Shown here: positions 1 through 8,388 of the stretch, one piece after another
Position numbering within the stretch: position 1 is the first letter of the stretch
How the letters are laid out: the number at the start of each line of letters is the position of its first letter
NCBI RefSeq assembly: GCF_010550675.1
Contig: NZ_JAAGOA010000007.1
Location: 245,671-309,670 of the forward strand
Source of the DNA: Phytoactinopolyspora halotolerans
GTDB taxonomy: Bacteria; Actinomycetota; Actinomycetes; Jiangellales; Jiangellaceae
Direction: 5' to 3'
Length of the DNA: 64,000 nt
Notes under the pieces: generated by a model
What the model was told of the DNA's origin: nothing
What the model saw: only the letters and a program-made list of their open reading frames with translations
Databases searched by the model: none
Program-made: the position numbers and the translations under genes

Positions 1-185
1 ACGGGCTGTCACGAGGCATTCGCCACTGTCGCGGCTCCGGATTGGTGACTCTCCGGATCAGATGTCCAGGGCCTTCGGTCAATGCCACGCCGGTCACCGA
101 AACACAACCGGCGGCTGGCGAAGGAACGACATCGCGGTCACGATGACGACCACAATGCATGCTCCTTATGCGGTCGTGACGCGGG
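1..185. other. Left-edge stretch without a supported gene
   Basis: No gene can be supported here. One plus-strand frame is open from the window edge to a TGA at 45-47 and could be the last 14 codons of a gene that starts outside, but that is too little to name. The remainder up to the GNAT stop codon shows no RNA gene and no convincing terminator hairpin. Confidence 0.4.
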
Positions 186-746
186 TCAGCGCCTCATGCT
201 CGCGGTGAGCCACTCATCGCGCGTGATCTCGTACCACACTTCGCCGTGTTCGGTACCGGGCAACGGGTCGTCGACATGCACATGGAAGGTCTTGGCATGC
301 CGCATCCCGCTCTTCTCCATCACCCGGCGCGAAGCGGTGTTGACGAACATGGTCTGCGCCGTGACACTCTCGGCGCCGAGGTTGATGAAGGCATGGTCGA
401 TGAGCGCGCGAGAGCCCTCGGTGGCCAGTCCGCGGCCCCACGCTTCCCGCCGGAGCCGGTACCCGAGTTCAGGCGCGGCCGGTCCGGCGGCGCCGACGGT
501 CAGGCTGAACCATCCGACGAACCGTCCGTCGGCGCCTTCGGCGATGAAGCGACCGTGGCCCGGGTTCGCCTCGGCGGCAGTGATGAGGTCGGAGACCTCG
601 TGGACGATCTGCTCGCGCGTCGGCGGTTCCCAGGCCAGGTACTGCATCACGCCGTCGTCGGCGTTGAGTTCGACGAGCTTGCCGACGTCGTCGATCGTCA
701 GGTGCCGCAGGTCAAGGCGTCCGGTGCGCATGCGGATCTTCGACAC
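186..746 (-). CDS. GNAT-family N-acetyltransferase, RimJ/RimL-like
   Basis: A 186-residue cytoplasmic acetyltransferase predicted to move an acetyl group from acetyl-CoA to an amine on a protein or small molecule. The N-terminal RTGRLDLRHLTIDD is the usual opening of RimJ/RimL-type GNATs. The acetyl-CoA loop is represented by WGRGLATEG in mid-protein, followed by a segment with MVNTASRRVMEKSGM, the family's 'N..S..v.ek.Gm' C-terminal signature. Length is normal for the family. It lies 30 bases after the sugar kinase on the same strand and could be the last gene of that operon, although nothing in the protein links it to sugar use. The substrate cannot be predicted. Confidence 0.85.
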   Translation of the reverse strand: MSKIRMRTGRLDLRHLTIDDVGKLVELNADDGVMQYLAWEPPTREQIVHEVSDLITAAEANPGHGRFIAEGADGRFVGWFSLTVGAAGPAAPELGYRLRREAWGRGLATEGSRALIDHAFINLGAESVTAQTMFVNTASRRVMEKSGMRHAKTFHVHVDDPLPGTEHGEVWYEITRDEWLTASMRR

Positions 747-776
747 GGAGGCCAGTGTAAGACCCAGACACCCCTG

Positions 777-1964
777 TCAACGCTGCGCGAGCGCGGCGAG
801 GAATCCGCCGACGAACGCGTCGCCGAGACCGATGGTGGTCGGGTACGGCGTGGTGAGCTGGAAGGCGGGAACGCCACAGGCCGCCGGACCCAGCCCGGCT
901 TCGAGGGCGTGGACGACGGCCGCGCCCTGCTGGTGGACGGGGTATCGCTGGACGGCGCGGTAGCGGTCGGCGTCGGCGTCGTCCCCGAAAAGGTAGCGTG
1001 CGCTGGCCATGGTGACGCCGCCACACAGCGCCGCACGGAAGCCGGGCGCCGACTCGCCGACGGCCACCGACCAGTACGTGGTGTGCACCACCAGCGTCCG
1101 CCCCGGAACGATGGTGCGCAGGTCCCGCAACGCCCGAGCCACGTCGGCGCTGTCCAGCAGATCCACCTGCCGTCCGAGATAGCCCTGCATCTCGTCCTCG
1201 TTCATCGACAACACGGTGAACAGATCGCCGAGCGCGTCGTGCACCACCCGCCGCAACACCGGCTGGTGAAAGCCGGCGTCCTCGTAGAAGACGAGCGCGG
1301 ACTCCGGGAGCCGGCGCATATGCGCGCGGAGTTCCTCCAGCCGGACGGCGAGCGCCTCCGGCTCCTGGATCGAGTTGAAGCCCGACACCAGGAAGATCTC
1401 GGCGTTGCTCAACACGTCCCCCAGCTGGGGGTGCAGGCGTAACTCCCGGTTCGGCGGATCGTGCACGTAGATGATCCGGTTCGAATGCGGTGCGCACAGA
1501 TCGAGGTCATTGGCCCGGATGCGGACACCTGCCACATATTGCACGATCAGGTGCGGGTCCAGGCTGTCCCGTTCCGCACTGCACACGGAGGACACGCTCG
1601 CCGGCAGCAGCCGGCGCACATGATCGTCGATGCTGACCAGGTGCACCGTGCTGCCCACGCCCAGCTTGTCCATCGCCAGAGCGCACCGCACACCGGTGCC
1701 GCCCAGGGTGATCTCCTTGTCGAACCTGTCCGCGAACCGCTCGATAAGCTCGGAGGACGCGACCCAACGCTCGCCGCCCACGCCGTCGCGCAGGAACGCC
1801 AGCAGCGAGCAGAGCAGGTTCCGCTCGCTGTCGACGGCCACGTCGGTGCTCAGATCCTCGGACCGGATGCCATGGTCGACGACGAGCCGCTCGATCGTCG
1901 CGGAGTCCCAGACGATCTCGTAGTCGACGTTGTCGCCGAGCCCGAGGACGATGCGTTCTTTCAT
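777..1964 (-). CDS. ADP-dependent phosphofructokinase/glucokinase-family sugar kinase
   Basis: A 395-residue protein of the ribokinase-like ADP-dependent kinase family (ADP_PFK_GK), best known from archaeal glycolysis, where ADP rather than ATP is the phosphoryl donor. Supporting features are the N-terminal LGLGDNVDYEI segment, the LGGTGVRCALAMDKLG glycine-rich sugar-binding region, an FLVSGFNSI core strand and the C-terminal TIGLGDAFVGG motif, whose Asp is the catalytic base of this superfamily. The length is slightly below archaeal enzymes (about 450). It follows the ketose-bisphosphate aldolase gene by 10 bases in a sugar-import operon, so it probably makes the aldolase's phosphorylated substrate. 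That role, and true ADP specificity, are inferences. Confidence 0.75.
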   Translation of the reverse strand: MKERIVLGLGDNVDYEIVWDSATIERLVVDHGIRSEDLSTDVAVDSERNLLCSLLAFLRDGVGGERWVASSELIERFADRFDKEITLGGTGVRCALAMDKLGVGSTVHLVSIDDHVRRLLPASVSSVCSAERDSLDPHLIVQYVAGVRIRANDLDLCAPHSNRIIYVHDPPNRELRLHPQLGDVLSNAEIFLVSGFNSIQEPEALAVRLEELRAHMRRLPESALVFYEDAGFHQPVLRRVVHDALGDLFTVLSMNEDEMQGYLGRQVDLLDSADVARALRDLRTIVPGRTLVVHTTYWSVAVGESAPGFRAALCGGVTMASARYLFGDDADADRYRAVQRYPVHQQGAAVVHALEAGLGPAACGVPAFQLTTPYPTTIGLGDAFVGGFLAALAQR

Positions 1965-1974
1965 GGTGAGGAGC

Positions 1975-2835
1975 TCAGTAGAGCGAAGCCTTGCCCGCGG
2001 CGTCGAACAATGCGATCTTCTGCGCTGCGGTCACCTTCATGGCTTCAATGCACGGCGGCTGAATCGTGTTCGGCTCGCGCAGGCCGACGTCGGCGAGGAC
2101 CTCGCGCATCTTCTGGTGATACGCCACCTTGATGTCAGACGAGATGTTGATCTTATTGATGCCGAGCTTCACCGACTGCGCGATCTCCGCATCCGGGTTG
2201 TTCGAGCCACCGTGCAGGACCAACGGCATATCGAGCTTCGCCTTGATCCGTTCCAGCAGGTCGAGCTTGAGTTCGGGCTTCAGCGTGGCCGGGTAGATGC
2301 CGTGCCGGGTCCCGATCGCCACGGCCAGCGAGTCCACGCCCGTCTCGTCGATGAACGTCACCGCGTCGTCGGGGTCGGTGTAGATGATGGTCGACGTGCC
2401 GTACTCCGCCTCGGAGTCGGTCGACCCGATGGTGCCCAGCTCTCCTTCGACCGAGATGCCGACCGCGTGCGCGGCCTCGACGACCTTCCGCGTGATGGCG
2501 ATGTTCTCCTCGAACGGCAGCATCGAGCCATCGATCATCACCGAGGTGAAGCCGGTCTGGATGGCCAGCAGGATCTGTTCGTACGTGGTGCCATGGTCGA
2601 AGTGGATCGCTGCCGGCACCGTCGAACGATGCGCGCGGGCGATGATCGACGCCATGATGTCCGTTCCCGTATGGCGGAGCTCATCGGGGTGGATAGCCAC
2701 GATGAGCGGCGCGTGGTGTTCCTCGCTGACGTCGAAGATACCGTTCAGCATGGCATAGTCACTGATATTGAACGCGGGAACGGCGAAGTCGTTCTCGTTC
2801 GCCACAGCCAGCAGATCGCGGCCATTGATGAGCAT
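1975..2835 (-). CDS. Class II ketose-bisphosphate aldolase (GatY/KbaY/FbaA type)
   Basis: A 286-residue zinc-dependent aldolase that splits a ketose 1,6-bisphosphate into dihydroxyacetone phosphate and an aldehyde phosphate. Visible family motifs are FDHGTTYEQ (catalytic Asp and first zinc His), VEGELGTIG, AIGTRHGIYP (second zinc His), LVLHGGSNNPD (third zinc His) and the phosphate-binding GINKINISSD. Length fits GatY and KbaY, which act on tagatose 1,6-bisphosphate, as well as short fructose-bisphosphate aldolases; the sequence alone does not separate them. It sits between the importer genes and the ADP-dependent-type kinase, giving an import, phosphorylation and cleavage module. Confidence 0.9.
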   Translation of the reverse strand: MLINGRDLLAVANENDFAVPAFNISDYAMLNGIFDVSEEHHAPLIVAIHPDELRHTGTDIMASIIARAHRSTVPAAIHFDHGTTYEQILLAIQTGFTSVMIDGSMLPFEENIAITRKVVEAAHAVGISVEGELGTIGSTDSEAEYGTSTIIYTDPDDAVTFIDETGVDSLAVAIGTRHGIYPATLKPELKLDLLERIKAKLDMPLVLHGGSNNPDAEIAQSVKLGINKINISSDIKVAYHQKMREVLADVGLREPNTIQPPCIEAMKVTAAQKIALFDAAGKASLY

Positions 2836-2883
2836 GTCTCGAATCTCCTTGATATGCGGAAGCCAGGGATGGGGGCAAAGCGT

Positions 2884-3810
2884 CTAGATCTTCACGGCAC
2901 CAGCGGTCATCCCTCCGATGAAGTAGCGCTGGAAGAAGAGGAAGAGCGCCAGGATGGGAATGCAGCCGAGCACGCTCATCGCCAGCATCTCGTTCCACTC
3001 ATACGAGTGCTGCCCCATCAGCAACTGAATTCCGATGGGAACAGTGCGCATATCCTGAGTCCGGGTCAACGTCAGCGCGAACAGGAACTCGTTCCACGCG
3101 ATCATGAACGTGTACAGGCCGACCGAGACCAGGCCCGGAACCGACAGCGGCACCAAGATCCGCCACAACGCCGAGAACGGTCCCGCGCCGTCCACCTTGA
3201 CCGCCTCGTCCAGCTCGCGCGGGAGCGTATTGAAGTAGCCGGTCATCATGATGATGGCGTAGGGCAGGGTGAACACCATGTAGGTGAAGATCAGACCCGG
3301 ATAGGTGTTGTACAGCCCGAGTGTCACCATCAGCCCGAAGTAGGGGATCAGCAGCGTGATGGGCGGCAACGCCTGCACACTGATCACGACGACGTTCAGC
3401 AGCCGTTTCAGCGGGAAGTCGTACCGGCTGAACGCATACGCCGCGAACACCGCCAGAATCAAGGTCAGCACGGTGACGGACAATCCGACCACGTAACTGT
3501 TGAAGAAGAAGCGCAGCTTCACCGGGTCGGTGAGAATCGTCGCGTACGCATCGAACGAGAAGTTCTCGGTGATGATCCGCGGCGGAAACTCGAAGATCTC
3601 GGTGTTGGACTTCACCGAACTCAGCGCCATCCACACCACCGGGAAGCCGGCGAAGGCCGCGCCGAACATCAGACCCAGAATGACTCCGGCCCGCTTCAGG
3701 CCGCGCCGTGTGATGACATCCCGCCCCACCGAACCCGCGGTTACATCCCGCCCCACCGAACCCCCGGTTACGTCCCGCCCCACCGAGCCCCTGGTATTGC
3801 TCTGGTTCAT
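2884..3810 (-). CDS. Carbohydrate ABC transporter permease, MalG type, with N-terminal repeats
   Basis: A 308-residue inner-membrane subunit of a sugar importer (CUT1 family) with about six transmembrane helices. The ATPase-contact EAA loop reads LPRELDEAVKVDGAG near residue 200, and the C-terminus ends with the typical FFQRYFIGGMTAGAVKI block. Family members are usually about 275-280 residues. The excess is an N-terminal tail with three 9-residue units beginning GSVGRDV (residues about 8-34) before the first helix. The gene begins just after the stop of the MalF-type partner. Its substrate is probably a sugar degraded through the downstream aldolase and kinase. Confidence 0.92.
   Translation of the reverse strand: MNQSNTRGSVGRDVTGGSVGRDVTAGSVGRDVITRRGLKRAGVILGLMFGAAFAGFPVVWMALSSVKSNTEIFEFPPRIITENFSFDAYATILTDPVKLRFFFNSYVVGLSVTVLTLILAVFAAYAFSRYDFPLKRLLNVVVISVQALPPITLLIPYFGLMVTLGLYNTYPGLIFTYMVFTLPYAIIMMTGYFNTLPRELDEAVKVDGAGPFSALWRILVPLSVPGLVSVGLYTFMIAWNEFLFALTLTRTQDMRTVPIGIQLLMGQHSYEWNEMLAMSVLGCIPILALFLFFQRYFIGGMTAGAVKI
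3720..3800. repeat. Three tandem 27-bp units in the permease N-terminus
   Basis: Three consecutive 27-bp units (3720-3746, 3747-3773, 3774-3800), each starting CCCGCCCCACCGA on the plus strand. The first two are nearly identical and the third has diverged. Because 27 is a multiple of three, the array stays in frame and encodes GSVGRDV plus two variable residues three times in the cytoplasmic tail of the permease. It looks like local slippage expansion. Confidence 0.9.
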
Positions 3811-3811
3811 G

Positions 3812-4762
3812 TCAGTCCCGTGCTTTCTGATGCCGGACGTAGAAGAAGGCCAGGATCATCGACAGCGCCAAGACCACCACGGCACTCGCCGAGGCCAACG
3901 AGAACTCGTACCTGGAGAAGGCGAGCTTGTAGGTGAATGTGCTCAGCATCTCGGTGACGTTGATCGGGCCGCCGCCGGTCGTCATCCAGATCAGTGCGAA
4001 CTGCTGCGTCGTCCAGATGAAATCCAGCAGCACCATGCTGATGATGATCGGTTTGAGCTGCGGGATGGTCACGTGCCAGAACTGGTGGGCGGCACCGGCG
4101 CCGTCGACCCGCGCCGCCTCGTACAGGTTCTTCGGTATGCCCTGCAGACCGGCCAGCAGGCTGACCATGAAGAACGGATAGCCGGCCCAGATATTGATGA
4201 ACGTGATGGCGTGCAGGGCGGTATCCGGATTGGCCAGCCATTCCACTTTCGAGTCGATGAACCCGGCCACGTCCAGCAGGTAGTTGATGACACCGTTCGG
4301 GTTGAGCAGCAACCGCCACAACACCGCGATGATCGCGACCGTGAACAGCCACGGAAGCACGTAGATCATCCGGAACACGGCCCGGATCCGACCACTGACC
4401 AGGCCGCTGTTGAGCATCAGCGCGAATGCCAGACCTAGGACAAGGTGTGCGGCGACGCTGACGACGGTGAAATAGATCGTGTTGCGCACCGCGGTGTGGA
4501 ACACCGGGTCGGTGACGACCTCGACGTAATTCTCCAGCCCCACCGGCTGCGGGTTCTGATTGGTGATGACGTTGTCCATCACCGAGTAGCCGACGACCAT
4601 GATGATCGGCACGACCATCAACAGGACCATCAGTGCGAGGGTCGGTGCCAGATACAGGTACGGCGTCAGATGCCGCCGCAAGCGCCGTCTCCGCCCCCGC
4701 GGCGGGACGGTGGGGGCCGGAGCCTCCACCGTCACCGGCGGCGGTGCATTCAGTCTGGACAA
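3812..4762 (-). CDS. Carbohydrate ABC transporter permease, MalF type
   Basis: A 316-residue membrane subunit that pairs with the MalG-type permease to form the sugar channel. A basic, proline-rich N-terminal tail (residues about 1-30, with RGRRRRLRRHL) precedes about six transmembrane helices. The EAA loop IPKNLYEAARVDGAGAA contacts the ATPase. It starts 10 bases after the binding-protein stop and ends next to the MalG start. No ATPase gene is present, as is common in actinobacterial sugar importers that share one ATPase. Confidence 0.92.
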   Translation of the reverse strand: MSRLNAPPPVTVEAPAPTVPPRGRRRRLRRHLTPYLYLAPTLALMVLLMVVPIIMVVGYSVMDNVITNQNPQPVGLENYVEVVTDPVFHTAVRNTIYFTVVSVAAHLVLGLAFALMLNSGLVSGRIRAVFRMIYVLPWLFTVAIIAVLWRLLLNPNGVINYLLDVAGFIDSKVEWLANPDTALHAITFINIWAGYPFFMVSLLAGLQGIPKNLYEAARVDGAGAAHQFWHVTIPQLKPIIISMVLLDFIWTTQQFALIWMTTGGGPINVTEMLSTFTYKLAFSRYEFSLASASAVVVLALSMILAFFYVRHQKARD

Positions 4763-4772
4763 GGCGACCCTT

Positions 4773-6053
4773 CTAGAACTCGCTGAGCCAACGTTGCTGC
4801 GCGGCGTCGAGCGCCTCGGCCACGGACTGGTCGCCGTCGAGCGCGCGCTGGAACTCCTCGCCGAACATGCGCATCAGCTCCTCGGCCACCGGAAGTCCGG
4901 TGAACTCGTTCGCCGGATAGCCGCTCTGGTAGATCTCGAACGCGGTGGCGAACATCTCGTCGTCCGCCACGAAGTCCGGAACCGACGACGTGTTGCCGGG
5001 GAACGCGTTGGCCAGCGAGGAGAGCTCCGAGTTGACCTCCTCACTCATGAGGAACTCGACCAGCTTCCAGGCCTCGGCCTTGTGCTCGGAGTTCTCGGCG
5101 ACGCCGATCCCCCAGGACGCATACGGGATGCCCCGTTCGCCGTCGTAGGAATCCTCGGCCGGTATGGCCGCAATGCTGAACTCGAGATCTGGATTGGACT
5201 CCCGGATCGTGTTCACGTGCGCCAGCGAGCTGATCATCATGCCGACCCGGCCGTTGGTGAACTCCTCGACCTTGTCCTGCTCCTTCATGGTGAACGCCCC
5301 GGGCGCGACGACGCCCGCGTCCCATAGCTGCTGGATGTACTCGGCGGCGCCGGTCACCTGCGCGTTGGTGAGGTCGGGCTGGCCGTCGGCGAGCATGCTT
5401 CCGCCGGAGGCCCACACCCACGACATCACGTCGTTCTGGACTCCGTTCGGCGCCTCCAGCGACAGTGGGAGCGCCCATCCGCTCACGTCATCGCCCAGGT
5501 CGGTGATGGCTTGGGCGGCATCGGCGAATTCGGTGCGGTTGGCCGGCGGCGCGTCCACCCCCGCCTCCGTCAGGAGCGCGTCATTGGTGATGAGCGGATA
5601 GACGAAGTTGACCACCGGGATCATGTAGGTCGCACCGTCGATCTGGATCTGGGACGCCAGCTCGCCGTCGTCGTAGCCTGCCTCGGCCATGAGGTCGGTC
5701 AGGCTGGTGATCGACCCCTGCCGGCTGAAGTCGTTCACCCAGGCACCGTCGAGGCCCACGACATCGGACATGGTCCCGGCGGCGGCCCCGGCCACGACCT
5801 GTTCCTTGGTCGATGCGTACGGGCCGCTGAGGAGTTCCACGGTGATCCCCGGGTTCTGCTCTTCGAACTCGTCCATCAGCGCGCGCAGCGAACCTTCCGG
5901 CAGCTCAGGCTCCCACCATTGCGCGAACTCGAGCGTGACCGTGCCGCCGGCTGCGCTTTCGTCCGTGTCTCCGCCGCATGCCGCGGTCAGTGCGAGGGCG
6001 GATGCGCCCACCAGCACCACCACTCGCCGCCTTGCACGAGCACCTGTGCCCAT
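4773..6053 (-). CDS. Sugar-binding lipoprotein of ABC importer 1
   Basis: A 426-residue extracellular solute-binding protein (SBP family 1) that captures the sugar and delivers it to the two permeases. The N-terminus is a lipoprotein signal: basic GARARRR, a hydrophobic stretch and the lipobox LTAAC with the lipidated Cys at residue 26. Mature-domain landmarks are LEFAQWWEPEL and RALMDEFEEQNPGITVELL. The frame is open up to 6281, but I chose the ATG at 6053. It places the signal peptide at the N-terminus, has a GGGAGAG ribosome site upstream, and lies downstream of a good promoter at 6124-6152, which a start at 6281 would precede. Confidence 0.9.
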   Translation of the reverse strand: MGTGARARRRVVVLVGASALALTAACGGDTDESAAGGTVTLEFAQWWEPELPEGSLRALMDEFEEQNPGITVELLSGPYASTKEQVVAGAAAGTMSDVVGLDGAWVNDFSRQGSITSLTDLMAEAGYDDGELASQIQIDGATYMIPVVNFVYPLITNDALLTEAGVDAPPANRTEFADAAQAITDLGDDVSGWALPLSLEAPNGVQNDVMSWVWASGGSMLADGQPDLTNAQVTGAAEYIQQLWDAGVVAPGAFTMKEQDKVEEFTNGRVGMMISSLAHVNTIRESNPDLEFSIAAIPAEDSYDGERGIPYASWGIGVAENSEHKAEAWKLVEFLMSEEVNSELSSLANAFPGNTSSVPDFVADDEMFATAFEIYQSGYPANEFTGLPVAEELMRMFGEEFQRALDGDQSVAEALDAAQQRWLSEF

Positions 6054-6123
6054 CTTCTCCACTCTCCCTCGGGTGGTTTGCGAGATCATGCCCATTAATG
6101 CGTGTTTCTGCGACGTCGCCGCA

Positions 6124-6152
6124 AACATAGCCCTCTCTGCCGCCCTCGTCAA
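6124..6152 (-). promoter_or_regulatory. Predicted sigma70-type promoter of importer-1 operon
   Basis: On the minus strand a -35 TTGACG (6152-6147) and a -10 TATGTT (6129-6124) are separated by 17 bases. Transcription would start near 6117, giving a leader of about 60 bases before the binding-protein ATG. It lies between that gene and the divergent DeoR gene, the likely repressor. Confidence 0.6.
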
Positions 6153-6334
6153 GCACGTCGCAGAACACGCACGCACCGGCACGACACCCGAAAGCACCCG
6201 GAATGCGGCCAGAGACTCGCCTCCCACCAGCAGCGACGCTTTCCCAGAGGAGCACACCGACGACGAGCGTCGACGACACACACCTCGATCGGCAGGCGTG
6301 CAAGAAAGTGCGGGTGTGTGCTAGAAATCTCGGT

Positions 6335-7177
6335 ATGGCGGATGATCTCACGCCGGATAGCGACAGCACGGGACAGAGCCGACGGTTGCCGGCGGGCCGC
6401 AAGGCGGAGCTCGCCGCTTACGTGGCGGAGGTCGGTCAGGTCACGGTCGCCAAGCTCGCCGAACGCTTCGCCGTCTCGGCCGACACGATCCGACGGGACC
6501 TGGATCAGCTCGACGCGGACGGCCTGCTCATCCGCACGCACGGCGGAGCCGTCAGCCTCTCGGCCGTGCCGCGACCGGATACCGGCCTGGACGTCCGGAT
6601 GCGGCTGCAGACCACGGCGAAGGAGAAGATCGGCGCGCTCACCGCAAGCCTGGTGCAAGACGGCACCGCGGTGGTGATCAATGCCGGCACCACCACGCTG
6701 GCCGTGGTGCGCCAGCTACGCGAACAGCGCGAACTGACCATCGCGACCAACAGTCTGCGCATACCGGCGGAGATCTCACCGGAGGTGTACCGGGATCTGT
6801 ACGTGTTCGGCGGTCAGGTCCGGCTCAGCGCGCAGGCCACGGTCGGTCCGGTCAGCTTCAAGACGGCATCCGCCGGCGGTGATGTCGAGGTGCGATTCGA
6901 TCTCGCGATCATCGCCGTGGGCGCCATCGATGCCGAGGGCGGGTTCTCGACCAGCAATCTCGGCGAGGCGGCGATGATGGCCGAGATGATGGACCACGCC
7001 ACCACGGTGGCGGTGCTGGCCGATCATTCGAAGTTCGGCAGGCGCCTGTTCGCGCAGATCGCCGATCTCGGCCGCGCCGACTATCTGCTGACAGACAGTG
7101 AGCCACCGCCGGAGGTCGCGGACGCACTCGACGAGGCAGGCGTCAAGGTGCTGGTGGCCTCCACCGAGGACAGCTAG
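6335..7177 (+). CDS. DeoR-family transcriptional repressor
   Basis: A 280-residue regulator, divergent from sugar importer 1 and so probably its repressor. The N-terminal winged helix includes VTVAKLAERFAVSADTIRRDL, followed by the family wing RTHGGAV. The C-terminal DeoRC sensor, an isomerase-like fold that binds phosphorylated sugars, shows the phosphate-site signature NAGTTTLAVVRQL and a later VLADHSKFG. The frame is open from 6203, but the ATG at 6335 gives the usual spacing before the helix-turn-helix. A phosphorylated intermediate of the kinase/aldolase route is the natural inducer candidate; this is inference. Confidence 0.9.
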   Translation: MADDLTPDSDSTGQSRRLPAGRKAELAAYVAEVGQVTVAKLAERFAVSADTIRRDLDQLDADGLLIRTHGGAVSLSAVPRPDTGLDVRMRLQTTAKEKIGALTASLVQDGTAVVINAGTTTLAVVRQLREQRELTIATNSLRIPAEISPEVYRDLYVFGGQVRLSAQATVGPVSFKTASAGGDVEVRFDLAIIAVGAIDAEGGFSTSNLGEAAMMAEMMDHATTVAVLADHSKFGRRLFAQIADLGRADYLLTDSEPPPEVADALDEAGVKVLVASTEDS

Positions 7178-7180
7178 CCG

Positions 7181-7783
7181 CTACTCGGCGGCGACCGTCC
7201 CACCCTCCCCAGATCGGACCCGGCGATAGTGACGGGCCACCCGCGCCCGATTGCCGCAACCCGGCGAGCACCATTCGCGGCGGCTGTGCTCGCGCACGAA
7301 GTACAGGACGCAACCGGGGCCGTAGCAGGCACGGAGCTTGGCGTCCGGAACAGTGAGCAGTTGGGCGCCCTCGCGCGCCAGTGACGCGAGATGATCCTGC
7401 ACCGATTTCGAGGCAGGCTCGGCCCAGGCCAGCACGAATCCGGTCCCTGCATCCCACCGCAGGTTCGGGCTCCCACTGGCTAACCAGGCGTTCACCATCG
7501 CCAGCGCGTCTTCCAGGCTCGTCTCGTCCACTCGGGTGCGCCCTCGGGAATCATCGGTCGCCTGAGCGGCGAGCCGTCGCAATGCACCGCGGAGCTGCCG
7601 GTACTGCCCGAGAGCGTCGTCCGTGGCCGGCACGGCGGGCTCGAAGCCGATCAGCGACCACCAGGCCGCAAGCTGCCCGGTGGTCAGCAGGCTGTCGTGC
7701 ACCCCGGAGCGGTCTGCCCACACCGTGTTCATCAGGCGCACGGAGGGCGGCTCGCCCGGATAAAGATCGGGCACGTCGGCCAT
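7181..7783 (-). CDS. CGNR zinc-finger regulator (ABATE-domain protein)
   Basis: A 200-residue predicted transcription factor. The N-terminal two-thirds match the ABATE ligand-binding domain (PSVRLMNTVWADR opening). The C-terminus is a CGNR zinc finger: CYGPGC, then RREWCSPGCGNRARVARHY, with four Cys ligands and the CGNR motif. I chose the ATG at 7783 over a start at 7804 because GGGGAG lies 5 bases upstream of it. It is transcribed away from the VOC/PNPOx/ferredoxin operon across a 125-bp divergent promoter region, which suggests it controls that operon. Its stop nearly abuts the convergent deoR stop. Confidence 0.88.
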   Translation of the reverse strand: MADVPDLYPGEPPSVRLMNTVWADRSGVHDSLLTTGQLAAWWSLIGFEPAVPATDDALGQYRQLRGALRRLAAQATDDSRGRTRVDETSLEDALAMVNAWLASGSPNLRWDAGTGFVLAWAEPASKSVQDHLASLAREGAQLLTVPDAKLRACYGPGCVLYFVREHSRREWCSPGCGNRARVARHYRRVRSGEGGTVAAE

Positions 7784-7832
7784 CCGAACTCCCCTCTCCC
7801 GCACATCTCACCCCACACTAACAGATAGTCAG

Positions 7833-7862
7833 TTGACAACCGTTAGAACGCATGCCTAGAGT
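7833..7862 (+). promoter_or_regulatory. Predicted promoter of the redox operon
   Basis: A consensus -35 TTGACA (7833-7838) and a -10 TAGAGT (7857-7862) are separated by 18 bases. Transcription would start near 7869, downstream of the alternative ATG at 7852, which supports the GTG at 7909 as the first start codon. The promoter lies between the CGNR gene and the operon it probably controls. Confidence 0.65.
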
Positions 7863-7908
7863 GCTAATGTATCGTGCCACATTATCCATTAGTTGGACGG
7901 AGTTCCCC

Positions 7909-8361
7909 GTGAACGCACCCGCACTCAGGACCGGCCACGTCGCCTTGAACGTGACCGACCTCCGCCGCTCGATCGACTTCTACAGCCGCCTCTTCGACTT
8001 CGAGGTCATCGCCCAGGAGCCCGACGGCGACCGCGCATTCGCACTCCTGGCCAGCGGAGGAGCCCTGCAGATCACGCTCTGGCAGCAGAGTTCGGGGACC
8101 TTCCCCGCCGGGCTCCCCGGCCTGCATCACCTGTCCTTCGAGGTCGCCGACATCGAAGCGGTCCGCCGCGCCGAGGCGACCCTCAAGGAGCTCGGGGTGG
8201 AGTTCGCCTACGACGGCGTCGTACCGCATGGCGAAGGCGCGTCGTCAGGCGGTGTCTTCTTCTTCGACCCGGACGGCATGCGTCTGGAGATCTACGCACC
8301 GTCCGGCGCCGACGGCAGTTCCGCGCCCACGCAGGGTGCGCCGACCTGCGGATTCTTCTGA
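7909..8361 (+). CDS. VOC-superfamily (glyoxalase/dioxygenase-like) protein
   Basis: A 150-residue cytoplasmic protein with the paired beta-alpha-beta-beta-beta fold of the vicinal oxygen chelate superfamily. Candidate metal ligands are the His in RTGHVALNVTD near the N-terminus, the His pair in GLHHLSFEV mid-protein, and the Glu in DGMRLEIYAPS near the C-terminus. I start it at the GTG at 7909, which has GGAG upstream; the in-frame ATG at 7852 falls inside the predicted promoter. As first gene of a redox operon it could be a metal-dependent dioxygenase or lyase on the same substrate, but VOC proteins are too diverse to assign a reaction. Confidence 0.82.
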   Translation: MNAPALRTGHVALNVTDLRRSIDFYSRLFDFEVIAQEPDGDRAFALLASGGALQITLWQQSSGTFPAGLPGLHHLSFEVADIEAVRRAEATLKELGVEFAYDGVVPHGEGASSGGVFFFDPDGMRLEIYAPSGADGSSAPTQGAPTCGFF

Positions 8362-8388
8362 CGCCGCGTGGACTGAATCGAGGCAGAC

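Noticed and set aside
1..47. C-terminal fragment of a gene running in from the left edge
   Set aside because: Only 14 codons are visible and they match nothing I can recognise.
82..1442. Long plus-strand open frames opposite the GNAT and kinase genes
   Set aside because: They are high-GC shadows of convincing minus-strand genes and their translations are Arg/Ala/Pro-rich without family motifs.
3720..3800. Frameshift or insertion sequence remnant in the permease
   Set aside because: All three 27-bp units keep the frame and there is no transposase or terminal inverted repeat.
1930..3936. A 668-codon plus-strand open frame
   Set aside because: Its translation is His/Asp/Arg-rich and lies antisense to the aldolase and permease genes, both with clear motifs.
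6054..6281. Upstream extension of the importer-1 binding protein
   Set aside because: It would start upstream of the predicted promoter and place 76 residues before the signal peptide.
7852..7908. ATG start of the VOC gene at 7852
   Set aside because: It falls inside the predicted -10 region; the GTG at 7909 has a ribosome site and fits the family N-terminus.
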